Notes: a model not told the origin generated them from the sequence alone. Shown: positions 8,702 through 17,423, numbered from the stretch's first letter. The stretch: DNA of 48,306 nucleotides from CAXMQS01 sp964195995 (GCA_964195995.1 CAXMQS010000048.1:1-48306); one strand, 5' to 3'. Made by a program: numbers and translations.

Positions 8702-9601
8702 ATGCCCACCACAACCGAACCTCTAGTCGACACCCGCCTCGACGAAGCCATCGAGTTCCTACGAGCGGCCAACCCGTTTGCCGAACACACGTGGGGTTGG
8801 GAGACCGGCCGCTTCATCGACTGGAGATGGGGTGGCAACGTGTTGCGCGACGCGGAGGAGCCGGGGTTCTTTGAGCGCCATGGCACAGTTGTCCGTCGTG
8901 ACGATGCGATCGCGGCGTTGGTCATAGCCGAGTATGGCCGCGACGACCACTGCATCCTCACCGCCACCGAGGATGGCGAGCTGGTCAAGACTGCCCTTGC
9001 TTTGCTTCTCGACCAGAAGAAGGGGGAACGGCTAACGCTCATTCCCTCTGATGAGGCGGCCTGGATTCATGAAGTGCTTGCCGAGCAGGGCTTCGTCCAG
9101 GGCGATGTGTCTGAATTGGGGGGGGGATACGACCTCACTAACCTCGACGAAGTGCCCGCTCCGCCCGAGGGATTCGTCATCGACACCCTTACCGGAGAAG
9201 CCGACTTTCCTGCGGTCAACCGATGCCTCGAGGGTGCTTTCGGTGGCAACCGAGACCGGGTCCCGATTCTGCGCAGCCTCGCCACCAACCCGATGTTCCG
9301 ACCCGAGCTCAATGTCGTCGCCCGCTCTGGCGACGGTCGGATCGCCGCCTACTGCCGCGGCACCGTCGATCCTGGCACCGGCGTGGGCAGCATCGACCCC
9401 ATCGCCACCCACCCCGACTTCCAGCGCCGGGGCCTAGGAGCGGCCATCGTTCGTGCCTGCTTTGCCACCCAGGCCCAGCTGGGTGGCCGAGAGAGCTACA
9501 TCGGCTCGGCGCCGGAGGGTTCGGCGGGGAGCCGGTTGTACCGGGCACTGGGCCCCGTGTCGAAGACGTCGTATTCGGAGTGGTCGAGACCGCCCCGGTG
9601 A
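8702..9601 (+). CDS. GNAT family N-acetyltransferase, tandem-domain type
   Basis: Predicted acetyl-CoA-dependent acyltransferase of 299 residues. The C-terminal half has the acetyl-CoA loop THPDFQRRGLGAAIVRACF (motif A, R/Q-x-x-G-x-G/A). The N-terminal half (about 1-145) resembles a second, degenerate GNAT fold without an obvious cofactor loop, as in two-domain GNAT proteins. Substrate is unknown. ATG start with only a weak upstream purine stretch. A 117-base spacer without recognisable signals separates it from the DUF3159 gene, and the methyltransferase follows after 96 bases. Confidence 0.85.
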   Translation: MPTTTEPLVDTRLDEAIEFLRAANPFAEHTWGWETGRFIDWRWGGNVLRDAEEPGFFERHGTVVRRDDAIAALVIAEYGRDDHCILTATEDGELVKTALALLLDQKKGERLTLIPSDEAAWIHEVLAEQGFVQGDVSELGGGYDLTNLDEVPAPPEGFVIDTLTGEADFPAVNRCLEGAFGGNRDRVPILRSLATNPMFRPELNVVARSGDGRIAAYCRGTVDPGTGVGSIDPIATHPDFQRRGLGAAIVRACFATQAQLGGRESYIGSAPEGSAGSRLYRALGPVSKTSYSEWSRPPR

Positions 9602-9697
9602 GATCGCGGGGAGACCGGTTCCCGGCATCAGTTCCGTTGATGTGGCTTCCAGGAACCCGGTCGTAGGCTTGCGGCCTCTGAGAGAGGGCCAACGAGC

Positions 9698-10762
9698 TTG
9701 GACGACGAACTAGCTGCGGAGTATCGGCTCGGGCCGCGATTTCTCGACGCATGGCAGCAACAGGGCGGGGCGAGCATCGAGGATCTCGCGACCATGCCCC
9801 CCGATAGCCACGAGCGGCTGTGGGCCGAGTTCTCGCTGACCACCAACTTGCGGGGCCAAGAGCTGGCCTGGCAGGTAGCACGCCGCCTCACGGACGGCGT
9901 TCCGACGCTTGCCGGTCGCTCCTCGATCGATGTTGGATGCGGGCTCGGCGGCACCGCCGTCGAGTGTGCCCGACTGGGGTCCGATGCGCTGGGGATCGAT
10001 CCCGATCCTGAGCGGATTTCACTAGCAGCAGCCAATGGTGAAGACAGTGGAGCGTCGGTTCGCTTCGAGGCGGGTGACCTTCTGGATGCCAACCTGCGTC
10101 GCCAACTTGGACGCTTCGACGCCGTCATCGCGCAAGACGTGCTTGAGCATGTCGACTCTGCTGAGGATGGCGTGCATGCCCTTGCCGAGCTGGCAGACGA
10201 TGGCGGGCTGGTGGTCGCTGTCATCCCCAACGGTGATGCCGCCAGCTTCGTTCTCACAGACGGCCACTACGTCCTTCCCGGGTTGACACTGCTGAGGAAT
10301 CGACCCGATGCCGTGTCGTACCACGGCGCGTTGCTTCCCGACGACAACTACGACGTCGGGAACTACCACTCGTGGGATGAATACGCCTCTTGGTTCGAGG
10401 ACGCCGGCCTCTCCATCGTGGAGGTCGAGCACATCGGCGGCATCCCATGGGGTCAGCTCGACGCCACACTCGACGCAGCCCGCCTGGCCATCGACGAGGC
10501 CAAGGAGACGCTGCCCGAATCAGTCGGGACTGCGCTGACGGCGGGATGGCTTGACTACGTGGACCGAGTGAGAGAGGCTCGTGCTCTTCCCAGGGACGAA
10601 GCTGAAAGGCATCTGGTCGTCGAGTCGTGGCGGGTGTACGCGTCACGCGGCCCCTTGCGGGTGCAAGCCCACAAGAGAACTCGCACTCGATTGAGACGCC
10701 TGGCGAAGTGGATCCCGGGGATGAGTGCCCTAGTCAAAGGGTGGCGAGGCCGGGCGGACTGA
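9698..10762 (+). CDS. Class I SAM-dependent methyltransferase
   Basis: Predicted cytoplasmic methyltransferase of 354 residues. SAM-binding motif I is DVGCGLGG at about 78-85, with an acidic residue ending strand 2 (Asp101 in GIDPDP) and the post-motif VIAQDVLEHVD at about 141-151, resembling UbiG/COQ3-like enzymes. The C-terminal 70 residues are rich in Arg and Lys and are not part of the catalytic fold. The start is a TTG preceded by an AGAGAGGG ribosome site; no in-frame ATG gives a complete domain. Substrate unknown. It ends 10 bases from the convergent LLM oxidoreductase gene. Confidence 0.86.
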   Translation: MDDELAAEYRLGPRFLDAWQQQGGASIEDLATMPPDSHERLWAEFSLTTNLRGQELAWQVARRLTDGVPTLAGRSSIDVGCGLGGTAVECARLGSDALGIDPDPERISLAAANGEDSGASVRFEAGDLLDANLRRQLGRFDAVIAQDVLEHVDSAEDGVHALAELADDGGLVVAVIPNGDAASFVLTDGHYVLPGLTLLRNRPDAVSYHGALLPDDNYDVGNYHSWDEYASWFEDAGLSIVEVEHIGGIPWGQLDATLDAARLAIDEAKETLPESVGTALTAGWLDYVDRVREARALPRDEAERHLVVESWRVYASRGPLRVQAHKRTRTRLRRLAKWIPGMSALVKGWRGRAD

Positions 10763-10771
10763 TCCCACGGC

Positions 10772-11773
10772 TCAACTCAGCGCAGGAATGATCGTGCTGC
10801 CATAGGCGTCGAGAGTTGCTTCCTTATCGTCGTGCATCAAGTAGACACCGAAGTGATCGACACCTAGCTCACGCAACAGCATCAACTTCTCGATGTGGGA
10901 ATCTGCGTCGCCGAGGACACAGAAGCGATCGACGATCTCGTCCGGCACGAAGTCCGTTGACGGGTTGCCAGCCTTGCCGTGGTGGGCGTAGTCGTATGAC
11001 TCCCTGGCTTTGATGTAATCGCTCAGAGCCTTGGGAACCCTGGACTCGTCCTCTCCGTACCTCGCAACCATGTCGGCAACGTGGTTGCCGACCATCCCGC
11101 CGAACCAGCGCAGTTGTTCGCGCTGGTGCTCGATGTCGTCCCCCACATAGGCCGGAGCGACAACGCAGATGGCCACGTCGTCGGGATCGCGTCCGGCATC
11201 TGACGCTGCCGTCCGCACCGCCGCGACCGTCCACTCCAGAATCTGAGGATCGGCCAGCTGCAAGATGAAGCCGTCGGCGTGTTGGCCGATGGTTGCCAGT
11301 GTCTTGGGGCCGTAGCCGGCAGACCACATTGGCAGGTCCCAGCCGTTCTTTATCCACGGGATGCGCAGCTGCTTGTCGTTGAAGGTGACTTCCTCGCCGG
11401 CCACCATCGCCTTGATGATCCGCATCGACTCCACCATCGCGGCCAGATTGCGGGGCTTGTCGCCGATGACGCGCAGCGCCGAATCGCCTCGACCCATCCC
11501 ACAGATAGTGCGACCGTCGTACATGTCGTTGAGCGTCGCGAACAGCGACGCCAGCACCGTCCAATCCCGTGTACCCGGGTTGGTGACCATCGGTCCGACA
11601 ACCATCTTCTCGGTCTCAGCGAGCATCCTGCTGTAGATAACGAAAGGCTCCTGCCACAGCACGTGGGAGTCGAATGTCCAGGCCTTGGAGAATCCGTTGG
11701 CCTCGGCACGCCGCGTGAGGTCTATGACGCGCTGCGCAGGCGGATTGGTCTGAAGAACGACACCGAAATCCAT
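10772..11773 (-). CDS. LLM-class (F420/flavin-dependent) oxidoreductase, candidate pyrimidine reductase
   Basis: A 333-residue TIM-barrel protein of the luciferase-like superfamily, in the branch of F420-dependent enzymes such as Mer and Fgd. It begins MDFGVVLQTNPPAQRVIDL. Family features include AEANGFSKAWTFDSHVLW, GPMVTNPGTRDWTVLAS, YDGRTICGMGRGD and a central IPWIKNGWDLPMWSAGYGPK. It lies downstream of hydA and mmsA in the same direction, 60 bases after mmsA, so it is probably co-transcribed. Similar LLM proteins are known beside hydantoinase genes. No classical dihydropyrimidine dehydrogenase is in the window, so I infer it may carry out the uracil/dihydrouracil redox step. A RutA-like oxygenase role is less likely, because the neighbours belong to the reductive route. 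Confidence 0.85.
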   Translation of the reverse strand: MDFGVVLQTNPPAQRVIDLTRRAEANGFSKAWTFDSHVLWQEPFVIYSRMLAETEKMVVGPMVTNPGTRDWTVLASLFATLNDMYDGRTICGMGRGDSALRVIGDKPRNLAAMVESMRIIKAMVAGEEVTFNDKQLRIPWIKNGWDLPMWSAGYGPKTLATIGQHADGFILQLADPQILEWTVAAVRTAASDAGRDPDDVAICVVAPAYVGDDIEHQREQLRWFGGMVGNHVADMVARYGEDESRVPKALSDYIKARESYDYAHHGKAGNPSTDFVPDEIVDRFCVLGDADSHIEKLMLLRELGVDHFGVYLMHDDKEATLDAYGSTIIPALS

Positions 11774-11833
11774 CAGACGCTGCTCCCGGTCATCGTGCTT
11801 CTCTTCATCCCGCTGCCCGTACCGGCTCGGCCA

Positions 11834-13321
11834 TCAGTCATTCTGGGGGAAACCGAGATTCTTTCCCCTGGCCGATGGGTCCGGCCAGCGACTCGTGACG
11901 ACCTTGCCCCTCGTGTAGAACTTGACACCCTCTGGTCCGTATATGTGGGCGTCTCCGAACAGCGAGGCCTTCCATCCGCCGAATGAGTAGTAGGCGGTCG
12001 GCACGGGAATGGGGACATTGATCCCGACCATGCCAACCGGCACCTCGTTCTGGAACTTGCGAGCCGCTCCGCCATCGTTGGTGAAGATGGCGACACCGTT
12101 GGCGTAGGGATTGTCCTCGACCAATTCCATCGCCTCCTCGTAAGTCTCTACGCGAACAGTGGAGAGAACGGGCCCAAAGATCTCGTCCTTGTAGATGCTC
12201 ATGTCGGGCTTGACGTTGTCGAAGAGGGTTGGGCCCAAGAAGAAGCCCTCTTCCTCGGTGGCCAGCGGTCGTCCATCGGCCAGGAGGGTGGCTCCCGCCG
12301 CGACGCCCTCTGCGATGTAGGAGGCGACCCGGTCGCGGTGGGCCTCGGTTACCAGCGGCCCCATATCCGCGTCCTCTTCGGACCCATTGGACACCTTGAC
12401 CGCCTTGATCTTCTCCTGAACCTTGGGAAGGAGTTTGTCCGCAGCATCCCCGACGGTGACGACCACCGAGATGGCCATGCAACGCTCGCCCGCAGATCCG
12501 TAGCCCGAGTTGATCGCGGCGTCGGCCGCTAGCTCCATGTCGGCATCCGGCAGGACGATCATGTGGTTCTTGGCACCGCCGAGGGCCTGTACCCGTTTGC
12601 CGTTGGCTGTCCCGGTCTCGTAGATGTACCTGGCGATGGGCGTCGACCCCACGAAAGAGACTCCAGCGATGTCGGGGTGTTCCAGGATCCGATCGACGGC
12701 CACCTTGTCACCGTTGACGACATTGAACACACCATCCGGCAGGCCCGCCTCGGCAAGGAGTTCCGCCGACAGCATCGAGGCCGATGGGTCCTTCTCCGAC
12801 GGCTTGAGGACGAAGGTGTTGCCGCAGGCGATGGCAAGCGGATACATCCACATTGGCACCATCGCCGGGAAGTTGAATGGCGTGATGCCGGCAACAACGC
12901 CTAGCGGCTGGCGTATGGCGTAGCTGTCGACGTTGGTAGAGACGTTCTCGGAGAAGTCGCCCTTGATCAGTTGGCCGATGCCGCAGGCAAACTCGACGTT
13001 CTCGAGGCCGCGTTGCACCTCTCCCCTTGCGTCGTTGATGACCTTGCCGTGCTCGGCGACCAACAGCTTGGCAAGATCCTCGCTGTGCCGATCGACCAGC
13101 TCCCTGAACGCGAAGAGGATCGAGGTTCGCTTGGCGATGGAGATGTCCCGCCATTCGTCGAACGCTGCTTTTGCCGCGTCGACAGCCTGGTCGACGACAG
13201 CGGGCGGACCCAGGGCGACCTCTTTGGTCTGAACGCCGGTTGCCGGATCGAAGACGGGGCCGGTTGCTCCTGACTCGCCGTCGTACGGCTTGCCGTTTAT
13301 CCAGTGTGTGATGAGTTGCAT
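11834..13321 (-). CDS. mmsA: CoA-acylating (methyl)malonate-semialdehyde dehydrogenase
   Basis: Oxidises malonate or methylmalonate semialdehyde with NAD and CoA to acetyl-CoA or propionyl-CoA, the last step of beta-alanine and 3-aminoisobutyrate breakdown. The 495-residue ALDH fold has the oxyanion Asn in GITPFNFPAM (Asn150) and catalytic Cys281 in SAGERCMAIS. The QALGGAKNHM segment lacks the usual ELGG general-base glutamate (Ala246 here), a hallmark of the CoA-dependent subgroup. The ribosome site AGGAGG overlaps the hydA stop and only 8 bases separate the genes, so it forms an operon with hydA. Confidence 0.94.
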   Translation of the reverse strand: MQLITHWINGKPYDGESGATGPVFDPATGVQTKEVALGPPAVVDQAVDAAKAAFDEWRDISIAKRTSILFAFRELVDRHSEDLAKLLVAEHGKVINDARGEVQRGLENVEFACGIGQLIKGDFSENVSTNVDSYAIRQPLGVVAGITPFNFPAMVPMWMYPLAIACGNTFVLKPSEKDPSASMLSAELLAEAGLPDGVFNVVNGDKVAVDRILEHPDIAGVSFVGSTPIARYIYETGTANGKRVQALGGAKNHMIVLPDADMELAADAAINSGYGSAGERCMAISVVVTVGDAADKLLPKVQEKIKAVKVSNGSEEDADMGPLVTEAHRDRVASYIAEGVAAGATLLADGRPLATEEEGFFLGPTLFDNVKPDMSIYKDEIFGPVLSTVRVETYEEAMELVEDNPYANGVAIFTNDGGAARKFQNEVPVGMVGINVPIPVPTAYYSFGGWKASLFGDAHIYGPEGVKFYTRGKVVTSRWPDPSARGKNLGFPQND

Positions 13322-13329
13322 CCGGCCTC

Positions 13330-14754
13330 CTAGGTCAACGACTGGCTGAGGCCGCGCTTGATGTAGCGGCCGTCACCCTTGGTTCCGACGTAATCGCCAT
13401 CGTTGACGACCACCTTTCCGCGCGACATCACCGTCTTGGGGCTCCCTGAGATCTTCATGCCGTCGTATGCCGTGTAGTCGATGTTGCCGTGGATGGTGTC
13501 CGCCCCGTAGGTGAACGAGGCCTTCGGGTCAAAGATCACTATGTCGGCATCGGAGCCGACTGCGATCGTCCCCTTCTTGGGGAACATTCCGAACATCTTG
13601 GCTGGGGCGGTGGAGCACATCTCCACCCAGCGGTTGATGCTGAACCGACCACCAACGACGCCGCTCTCGTACATGACGTTGAGCCGCTCCTCGACGCCTG
13701 GCAAGCCGTTGGGGATGAGGGTGAAGTTGCCCTCTCCCAGTCTCTTCTGACGGCCCATCGTTTCGTCGTCTTCAAAGAAGAAGCAGGCGTGGTCGGTGGA
13801 GACGATCTGGAGATCTCCACGCGTCAAGGCGTTCCATAGGTATTCCTGATGGCCCTCAGACTTGAATCGGATGGGAGTCGAGCACACGTACTTGGCACCC
13901 TCGAACCCCGGAACGTCGATGTCGTCCTCGACCGATAGGTGCAGGTAGTGAGGACAGGTCTCGCCAAACGCGCTCACCCCTCTATCGCGGGCTTGCGCCA
14001 GTTCCATCACGCCTTCCTTGGCGGACATGTGAACGATGTAGATAGGGCAGCCTGCAAGCTCGGCGAGTGTGAGGGCGCGGTGCACAGCCTCAGACTCGGT
14101 GGTCGGTGGCCTGGTGATCGTGTGGTACTTGGGGTCGGTCTCGCCGCGAGCGACCGCTTGTTCGCGGAGCACGTCAATCGCGATGCCGTTCTCGGCGTGC
14201 ATCATGATGGTTGTCCCATCCTTGGCTGCCTGCTGCATCGCCCTGAAGATCTCGCCGTCGTCCGAGTACAGAACACCGGGGTAGGCCATGAAGAGCTTGA
14301 AGCTGGTCACGCCGTCGGCAGCCAATCCCTCCATCTCCTTGAGCGATTCATCGTTGACGTCACCAACGATCATGTGGAAGCCATAGTCGATGGCGCAGTT
14401 GCCATCCGCCTTGGCCATCCAAGTGTCGAAGCCCTCGCGCAGAGTTTCTCCCTTGACCTGCACTGCGAAGTCCACGACCGTCGTGGTACCGCCGTGGGCG
14501 GCGGACTTCGTCCCGCTCTCGAAGCTGTCGGACACGAAGGTCCCGCCGAATGGCAGCTCGAAGTGGGTGTGGACATCGATGGCCCCGGGGATCACGTATT
14601 TGCCTGAGGCATCGATGGTCTCGTCTGCCCCCGCCCCCCAGTCGTGCTGTCCCGATGCCGCGATTCCAACAATGGTCTCACCATCAACCAGCACATCAGC
14701 TGTCTGGCTGTTCGTAGCCGAGATGACGGTGCCGTTCTTGATCAGGGTTCGCAT
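13330..14754 (-). CDS. hydA: Dihydropyrimidinase / D-hydantoinase
   Basis: Opens the ring of 5,6-dihydrouracil or dihydrothymine to the N-carbamoyl-beta-amino acid. The amidohydrolase fold has every metal ligand visible: His62 and His64 (DVHTHFE), the carboxylated Lys153 (SFKLFMAYPG), His186 (MMHAENG), His242 (IVHMSAKEG) and Asp321 (STDHACFF). Tyr158 matches the substrate tyrosine. The ATG at 14754 has a GGAGGAG ribosome site and gives 474 residues; an in-frame TTG six codons upstream overlaps that site and is unlikely. A terminator hairpin lies upstream at 14803-14835, so this gene probably starts the hydA-mmsA-LLM operon. Confidence 0.94.
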   Translation of the reverse strand: MRTLIKNGTVISATNSQTADVLVDGETIVGIAASGQHDWGAGADETIDASGKYVIPGAIDVHTHFELPFGGTFVSDSFESGTKSAAHGGTTTVVDFAVQVKGETLREGFDTWMAKADGNCAIDYGFHMIVGDVNDESLKEMEGLAADGVTSFKLFMAYPGVLYSDDGEIFRAMQQAAKDGTTIMMHAENGIAIDVLREQAVARGETDPKYHTITRPPTTESEAVHRALTLAELAGCPIYIVHMSAKEGVMELAQARDRGVSAFGETCPHYLHLSVEDDIDVPGFEGAKYVCSTPIRFKSEGHQEYLWNALTRGDLQIVSTDHACFFFEDDETMGRQKRLGEGNFTLIPNGLPGVEERLNVMYESGVVGGRFSINRWVEMCSTAPAKMFGMFPKKGTIAVGSDADIVIFDPKASFTYGADTIHGNIDYTAYDGMKISGSPKTVMSRGKVVVNDGDYVGTKGDGRYIKRGLSQSLT

Positions 14755-14802
14755 TGGCTCCTCCTTCGCCAATCGAACGCTAGTAGCCAGCCGCCTCCGA
14801 CA

Positions 14803-14835
14803 AGAGAAGACGGCCCATGCGGGGCCGTCTTCTCT
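14803..14835 (-). terminator. Intrinsic terminator-like hairpin downstream of the 153-aa membrane protein
   Basis: A perfect 14-bp inverted repeat (AGAGAAGACGGCCC and its complement) with a 5-base loop lies 15 bases past the stop of the minus-strand gene at 14850. There is no separate T-tract; the pyrimidine-rich arm itself supplies the U-rich end. It separates this gene from the hydA operon. Confidence 0.75.
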
Positions 14836-14849
14836 GAGCTCAGATTGAG

Positions 14850-15311
14850 TTAGCTGGGTGAATCGTCGTCGCCGTCGTCGCTACCCATCGACTTCAGATC
14901 GTCCATGTCGGGCATTGACAGGCCCTTGTCCTTCATCACCATGTAGGCACCGTAGGTCACGCCGGCTGCGCCGAGGATCCCCAAGTAGAGACCGAACTTG
15001 GTGAAGTCGTTCTCGGTTAGCCACTGCAGGAGAATGAGCACTGTGCCGATCGCTGCCACCAGCGCCGCCATCTGCTCGGCAGCCAGCGTTCCCCGCGAAG
15101 CGTCTGCCCTTCCGGAAGCCTTGAGGAAGAGGATGACGGCCCCGGCGATGGCCAGGAACGACCCCCCGAAGGCCAGGAATCCGGCTGGATCCTCGAACGC
15201 GTTCCTGCTGATACGGGACGTGCCGTACCAGGGCAGGAAGAGATTGATAAGCAGAACCACTCCGGACGCCAAGCCGACCTTCTGACCGGTCGACAGGTTG
15301 TTGAACTCCAT
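14850..15311 (-). CDS. Small four-helix membrane protein, unknown function
   Basis: I do not recognise a family for this 153-residue protein. It has about four hydrophobic segments (roughly 11-30, 45-65, 82-100 and 108-125) and an acidic, Asp/Ser-rich tail (DDGDDDSPS). The ATG at 15311 follows a GAGGTGG ribosome site. It sits alone between gdh, 91 bases upstream, and a strong terminator hairpin downstream. Its position between pyrimidine-catabolism genes does not by itself suggest a role. Confidence 0.75.
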   Translation of the reverse strand: MEFNNLSTGQKVGLASGVVLLINLFLPWYGTSRISRNAFEDPAGFLAFGGSFLAIAGAVILFLKASGRADASRGTLAAEQMAALVAAIGTVLILLQWLTENDFTKFGLYLGILGAAGVTYGAYMVMKDKGLSMPDMDDLKSMGSDDGDDDSPS

Positions 15312-15402
15312 CAAGCCACCTCAATTCACTGGATTGTCGGCGGCAGCCTAGATGCTCCACCGCCGATTCTCGGTGACTCCTTGCCGCTGGCTGCGTGGTT
15401 GC

Positions 15403-16755
15403 TTACGGCCAGATGCCTCGATGGCTGGCGGTCTGACGGCACTTCTCGAGCGCGACCACGTGGGCGGCGGTTCTCAGTGTTGGACGCTCCGGACCCGGCG
15501 AGTCTGGTTGCACCTTCGACCATTGCTCCTGGTAGTGCTCAAGATTGTCGATGAGGGCAGCCCGTTTCGTGACGACAGCGTCCGTTGCGTGATACATCTT
15601 CTCACGCAGACGCTCGTGGACCTGGAGAGCCGGCCAGTGTTCGTTGGCGAGGTTCTGCACCCACTCGAAGTAAGAAACGACAACTCCGCCGGACGCCGAA
15701 AGCACGTCGGGTACAACCGGAATCCCATTGTCACCCAGGATCGCGTCTGCCTGCGGGCTGATCGGACCGTTGGCTGCTTCGACGATCACCTTCGCTTGCA
15801 CGCGGTTCGCATTGGCAGTCGTGATCTGGCTCTCCATGGCAGCGGGAATGAGGATGTCGCAGGGCACCTCAAGAACCTCAAGAGGATCGAGCTCCTTGGT
15901 TCCACTCACGTCAACTACCGAGCCCGTCTCGTCCTTGTGTTGCTCAACGCGGGTCAAGTCGAGACCGGCTGGATCGTAGACGCCGCCCTTGGTGTCAGAC
16001 ACCGCGACGATCTCTGCTCCTGCGGCCCGGAACAGCTTGGCGGCGTTACGCCCGGCGTTGCCGAAGCCCTGAATCGCTACCTCGGTTCCCTCCAGCGTCG
16101 ACAGCGCCGGTATGGCGCCCATCTCGACCATGCGCTCAATCACGAACAGCACTCCCTGGGCGGTGGCCGTAGCCCTGCCCTCCGACCCGCCAACGTGGAG
16201 GGGCTTGCCGGTAACGACGCCGAGATTGTTGGCTCCAGCGTGCATCATGGAGTAGGTGTCATACGCCCACGCCATCGTCTGCTCACTGGTGTAGAGGTCT
16301 GGAGCAGGGACGTCGCTATGGGGACCGATGGCATCGCCCAGCGCCGCGATGTAACGCCGGGTAATCCGCTCCTTTTCCCCCGCTGATAGCGCATGGGGAT
16401 CACATGCGACGCCGCCCTTGGCGCCTCCGAACGGGATGTCCGTGATGGCGCACTTCCACGTCATCCAGGTGGCCAAAGCGGTCACTTCGTCCTCATCGAC
16501 CATCGGATGGAAGCGGAATCCCCCCTTACCCGGCCCACGGAGCGTGTCGTGCAGAACCCGGTAGCCGAGGAACGTGTGAACGTAGCCGTCGTCCATCACG
16601 ACCGGCAGATTGACCTTGGTGATCTTCTCCGGCTTGAAGATCCATTCCGCGACGCCTCTCCAACCCTCTAGGTCAGAAGTGAAAGGAACTGCTGCGTCGA
16701 ATTGCTGCTTGGCGATGTGGGCAAGATTCAGATCCTCGAGCGCGGTGGCACTCAT
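15403..16755 (-). CDS. Glu/Leu/Phe/Val dehydrogenase family protein
   Basis: Predicted NAD(P)-dependent amino-acid dehydrogenase, probably glutamate dehydrogenase: oxidative deamination of an amino acid to its 2-oxo acid, or the reverse. The 450 residues include the substrate-binding GPGKGGFRFHP, the catalytic Lys-containing WMTWKCAITDIPFGGAKGG (Lys101, Lys113), the Asp in DVPAPDLYTS, and the Rossmann motif IQGFGNAGRNAA. The ATG at 16755 follows an AAGGAG ribosome site. The C-terminal tail beyond about 430 is unusual. In this setting it could regenerate 2-oxoglutarate for transamination or process ammonia from pyrimidine breakdown (inference). A 13-bp palindrome lies upstream. Confidence 0.9.
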   Translation of the reverse strand: MSATALEDLNLAHIAKQQFDAAVPFTSDLEGWRGVAEWIFKPEKITKVNLPVVMDDGYVHTFLGYRVLHDTLRGPGKGGFRFHPMVDEDEVTALATWMTWKCAITDIPFGGAKGGVACDPHALSAGEKERITRRYIAALGDAIGPHSDVPAPDLYTSEQTMAWAYDTYSMMHAGANNLGVVTGKPLHVGGSEGRATATAQGVLFVIERMVEMGAIPALSTLEGTEVAIQGFGNAGRNAAKLFRAAGAEIVAVSDTKGGVYDPAGLDLTRVEQHKDETGSVVDVSGTKELDPLEVLEVPCDILIPAAMESQITTANANRVQAKVIVEAANGPISPQADAILGDNGIPVVPDVLSASGGVVVSYFEWVQNLANEHWPALQVHERLREKMYHATDAVVTKRAALIDNLEHYQEQWSKVQPDSPGPERPTLRTAAHVVALEKCRQTASHRGIWP

Positions 16756-16796
16756 CAAGAGCTCCTTAGTTGGGGTGGTTGGCTAGCTACTGCTTC

Positions 16797-16809
16797 ACAG
16801 TTGTACTGT
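16797..16809. promoter_or_regulatory. 13-bp palindrome upstream of the dehydrogenase gene, possible operator
   Basis: ACAGTTGTACTGT is an inverted repeat (ACAGT, 3-base centre, ACTGT) 42 bases upstream of the dehydrogenase ATG, where a repressor would act. No binding protein is identifiable, and a match this short can arise by chance. Confidence 0.3.
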
Positions 16810-16876
16810 CGTCGATCAGAATCTAGGGCCGAATGCCCCGGGTGCTCTTCCATCCCTCGAGACCGCTGGCCGAACA

Positions 16877-16908
16877 AGAGAAAGGGATCCTTTCGGATCC
16901 CTTTCTCT
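16877..16908 (-). terminator. Terminator-like hairpin between the aminotransferase operon and the dehydrogenase gene
   Basis: A perfect 14-bp inverted repeat (AGAGAAAGGGATCC and its complement) with the 4-base loop TTTC. It lies 18 bases past the end of the repeat-protein fragment and 121 bases before the dehydrogenase start. It has the same purine-arm/pyrimidine-arm design as the other hairpins in the window and should end the aminotransferase transcript on the minus strand. Confidence 0.72.
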
Positions 16909-16926
16909 GAGCCGTGAGCCTGGTCC

Positions 16927-17148
16927 TTAGCTGAGTCCGAAGGGACCCGCAATCGGCAGCCAGCTGGCGTTCGCTCCATCCCATATGAGGGAGCTGTCGG
17001 CGTTGCCCTGAGTCAGCGTGTTCCTGAAGTAGAAACCGAGGTCGGAGGGCCGGAAGATCGCCACGCTCTCCATTCCGTCCGGTGACGGTCCCCAATCCCC
17101 GGCGACAAAGCGGTCGGCCGGGTCGCCGAAGAACAGGGCCTCAGGTAT
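16927..17148 (-). pseudogene. Orphan C-terminal fragment of an FG-GAP-like repeat protein
   Basis: Seventy-three codons, open on the minus strand but with no usable start codon, read LFFGDPADRFVAGDWG, then VAIFRPSDLGFYFRN, TLTQGNADSSLIWDGA and WLPIAGPFGLS before a TAA stop. This is the same repeat architecture as in the secreted protein at 18836-20011 (GDPGDRVFSGDW, LYRP, NADSTFLFG, PVSGKFGL) and represents the last one to two repeats of such a protein. The frame differs from that of the small membrane gene that ends 6 bases upstream. I read it as the decayed end of a deleted gene. Translation by frameshift is possible but unsupported. Confidence 0.7.
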
Positions 17149-17153
17149 CGCGC

Positions 17154-17423
17154 TTATCCCGCTCCGGTCGTCGCACCCCGTCGCAGGCGGTCGGCAACCC
17201 AGAGACCCGAGGTGCTGGCAAAGGCCACTACGACTAACAGGCCGGCCAGGAATGGCACCTTTCGAAGGCTCGCGTCATCCAAGCGCTGCCATTCGTAGAG
17301 CTCCAGGCTGTCGAGGATGTGCTCGTAGCCGACAGCCGCCAACACGACTACGACGACGCCAACCGCGGCGCCAAGGAAGTTGGCCGCGCTGCTGCGACGA
17401 TCGGCAGGGTCGTATCTCGTCAC
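17154..17423 (-). CDS. Small two-helix membrane protein, unknown function
   Basis: An 89-residue protein with two hydrophobic helices (about 16-33 and 56-75), separated by a polar loop (LYEWQRLDDASLRK). I do not recognise a family. The GTG start has a good GGAGG ribosome site about 9 bases upstream, and the gene begins 25 bases after the aminotransferase stop, so it is probably co-transcribed with it. The reading frame ends just before the orphan repeat-protein fragment. Confidence 0.62.
   Translation of the reverse strand: MTRYDPADRRSSAANFLGAAVGVVVVVLAAVGYEHILDSLELYEWQRLDDASLRKVPFLAGLLVVVAFASTSGLWVADRLRRGATTGAG

Noticed and set aside
10772..11773. Calling the LLM protein RutA (uracil oxygenase)
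   Set aside because: The other Rut genes (RutB-G) are absent, and the neighbours belong to the reductive pathway. The N-terminal sequence resembles F420-type LLM enzymes instead.
16823..17095. A 90-codon minus-strand frame through the terminator and repeat fragment
   Set aside because: It crosses the terminator hairpin in a different register. The repeat-protein sequence is found in another frame of the same strand.
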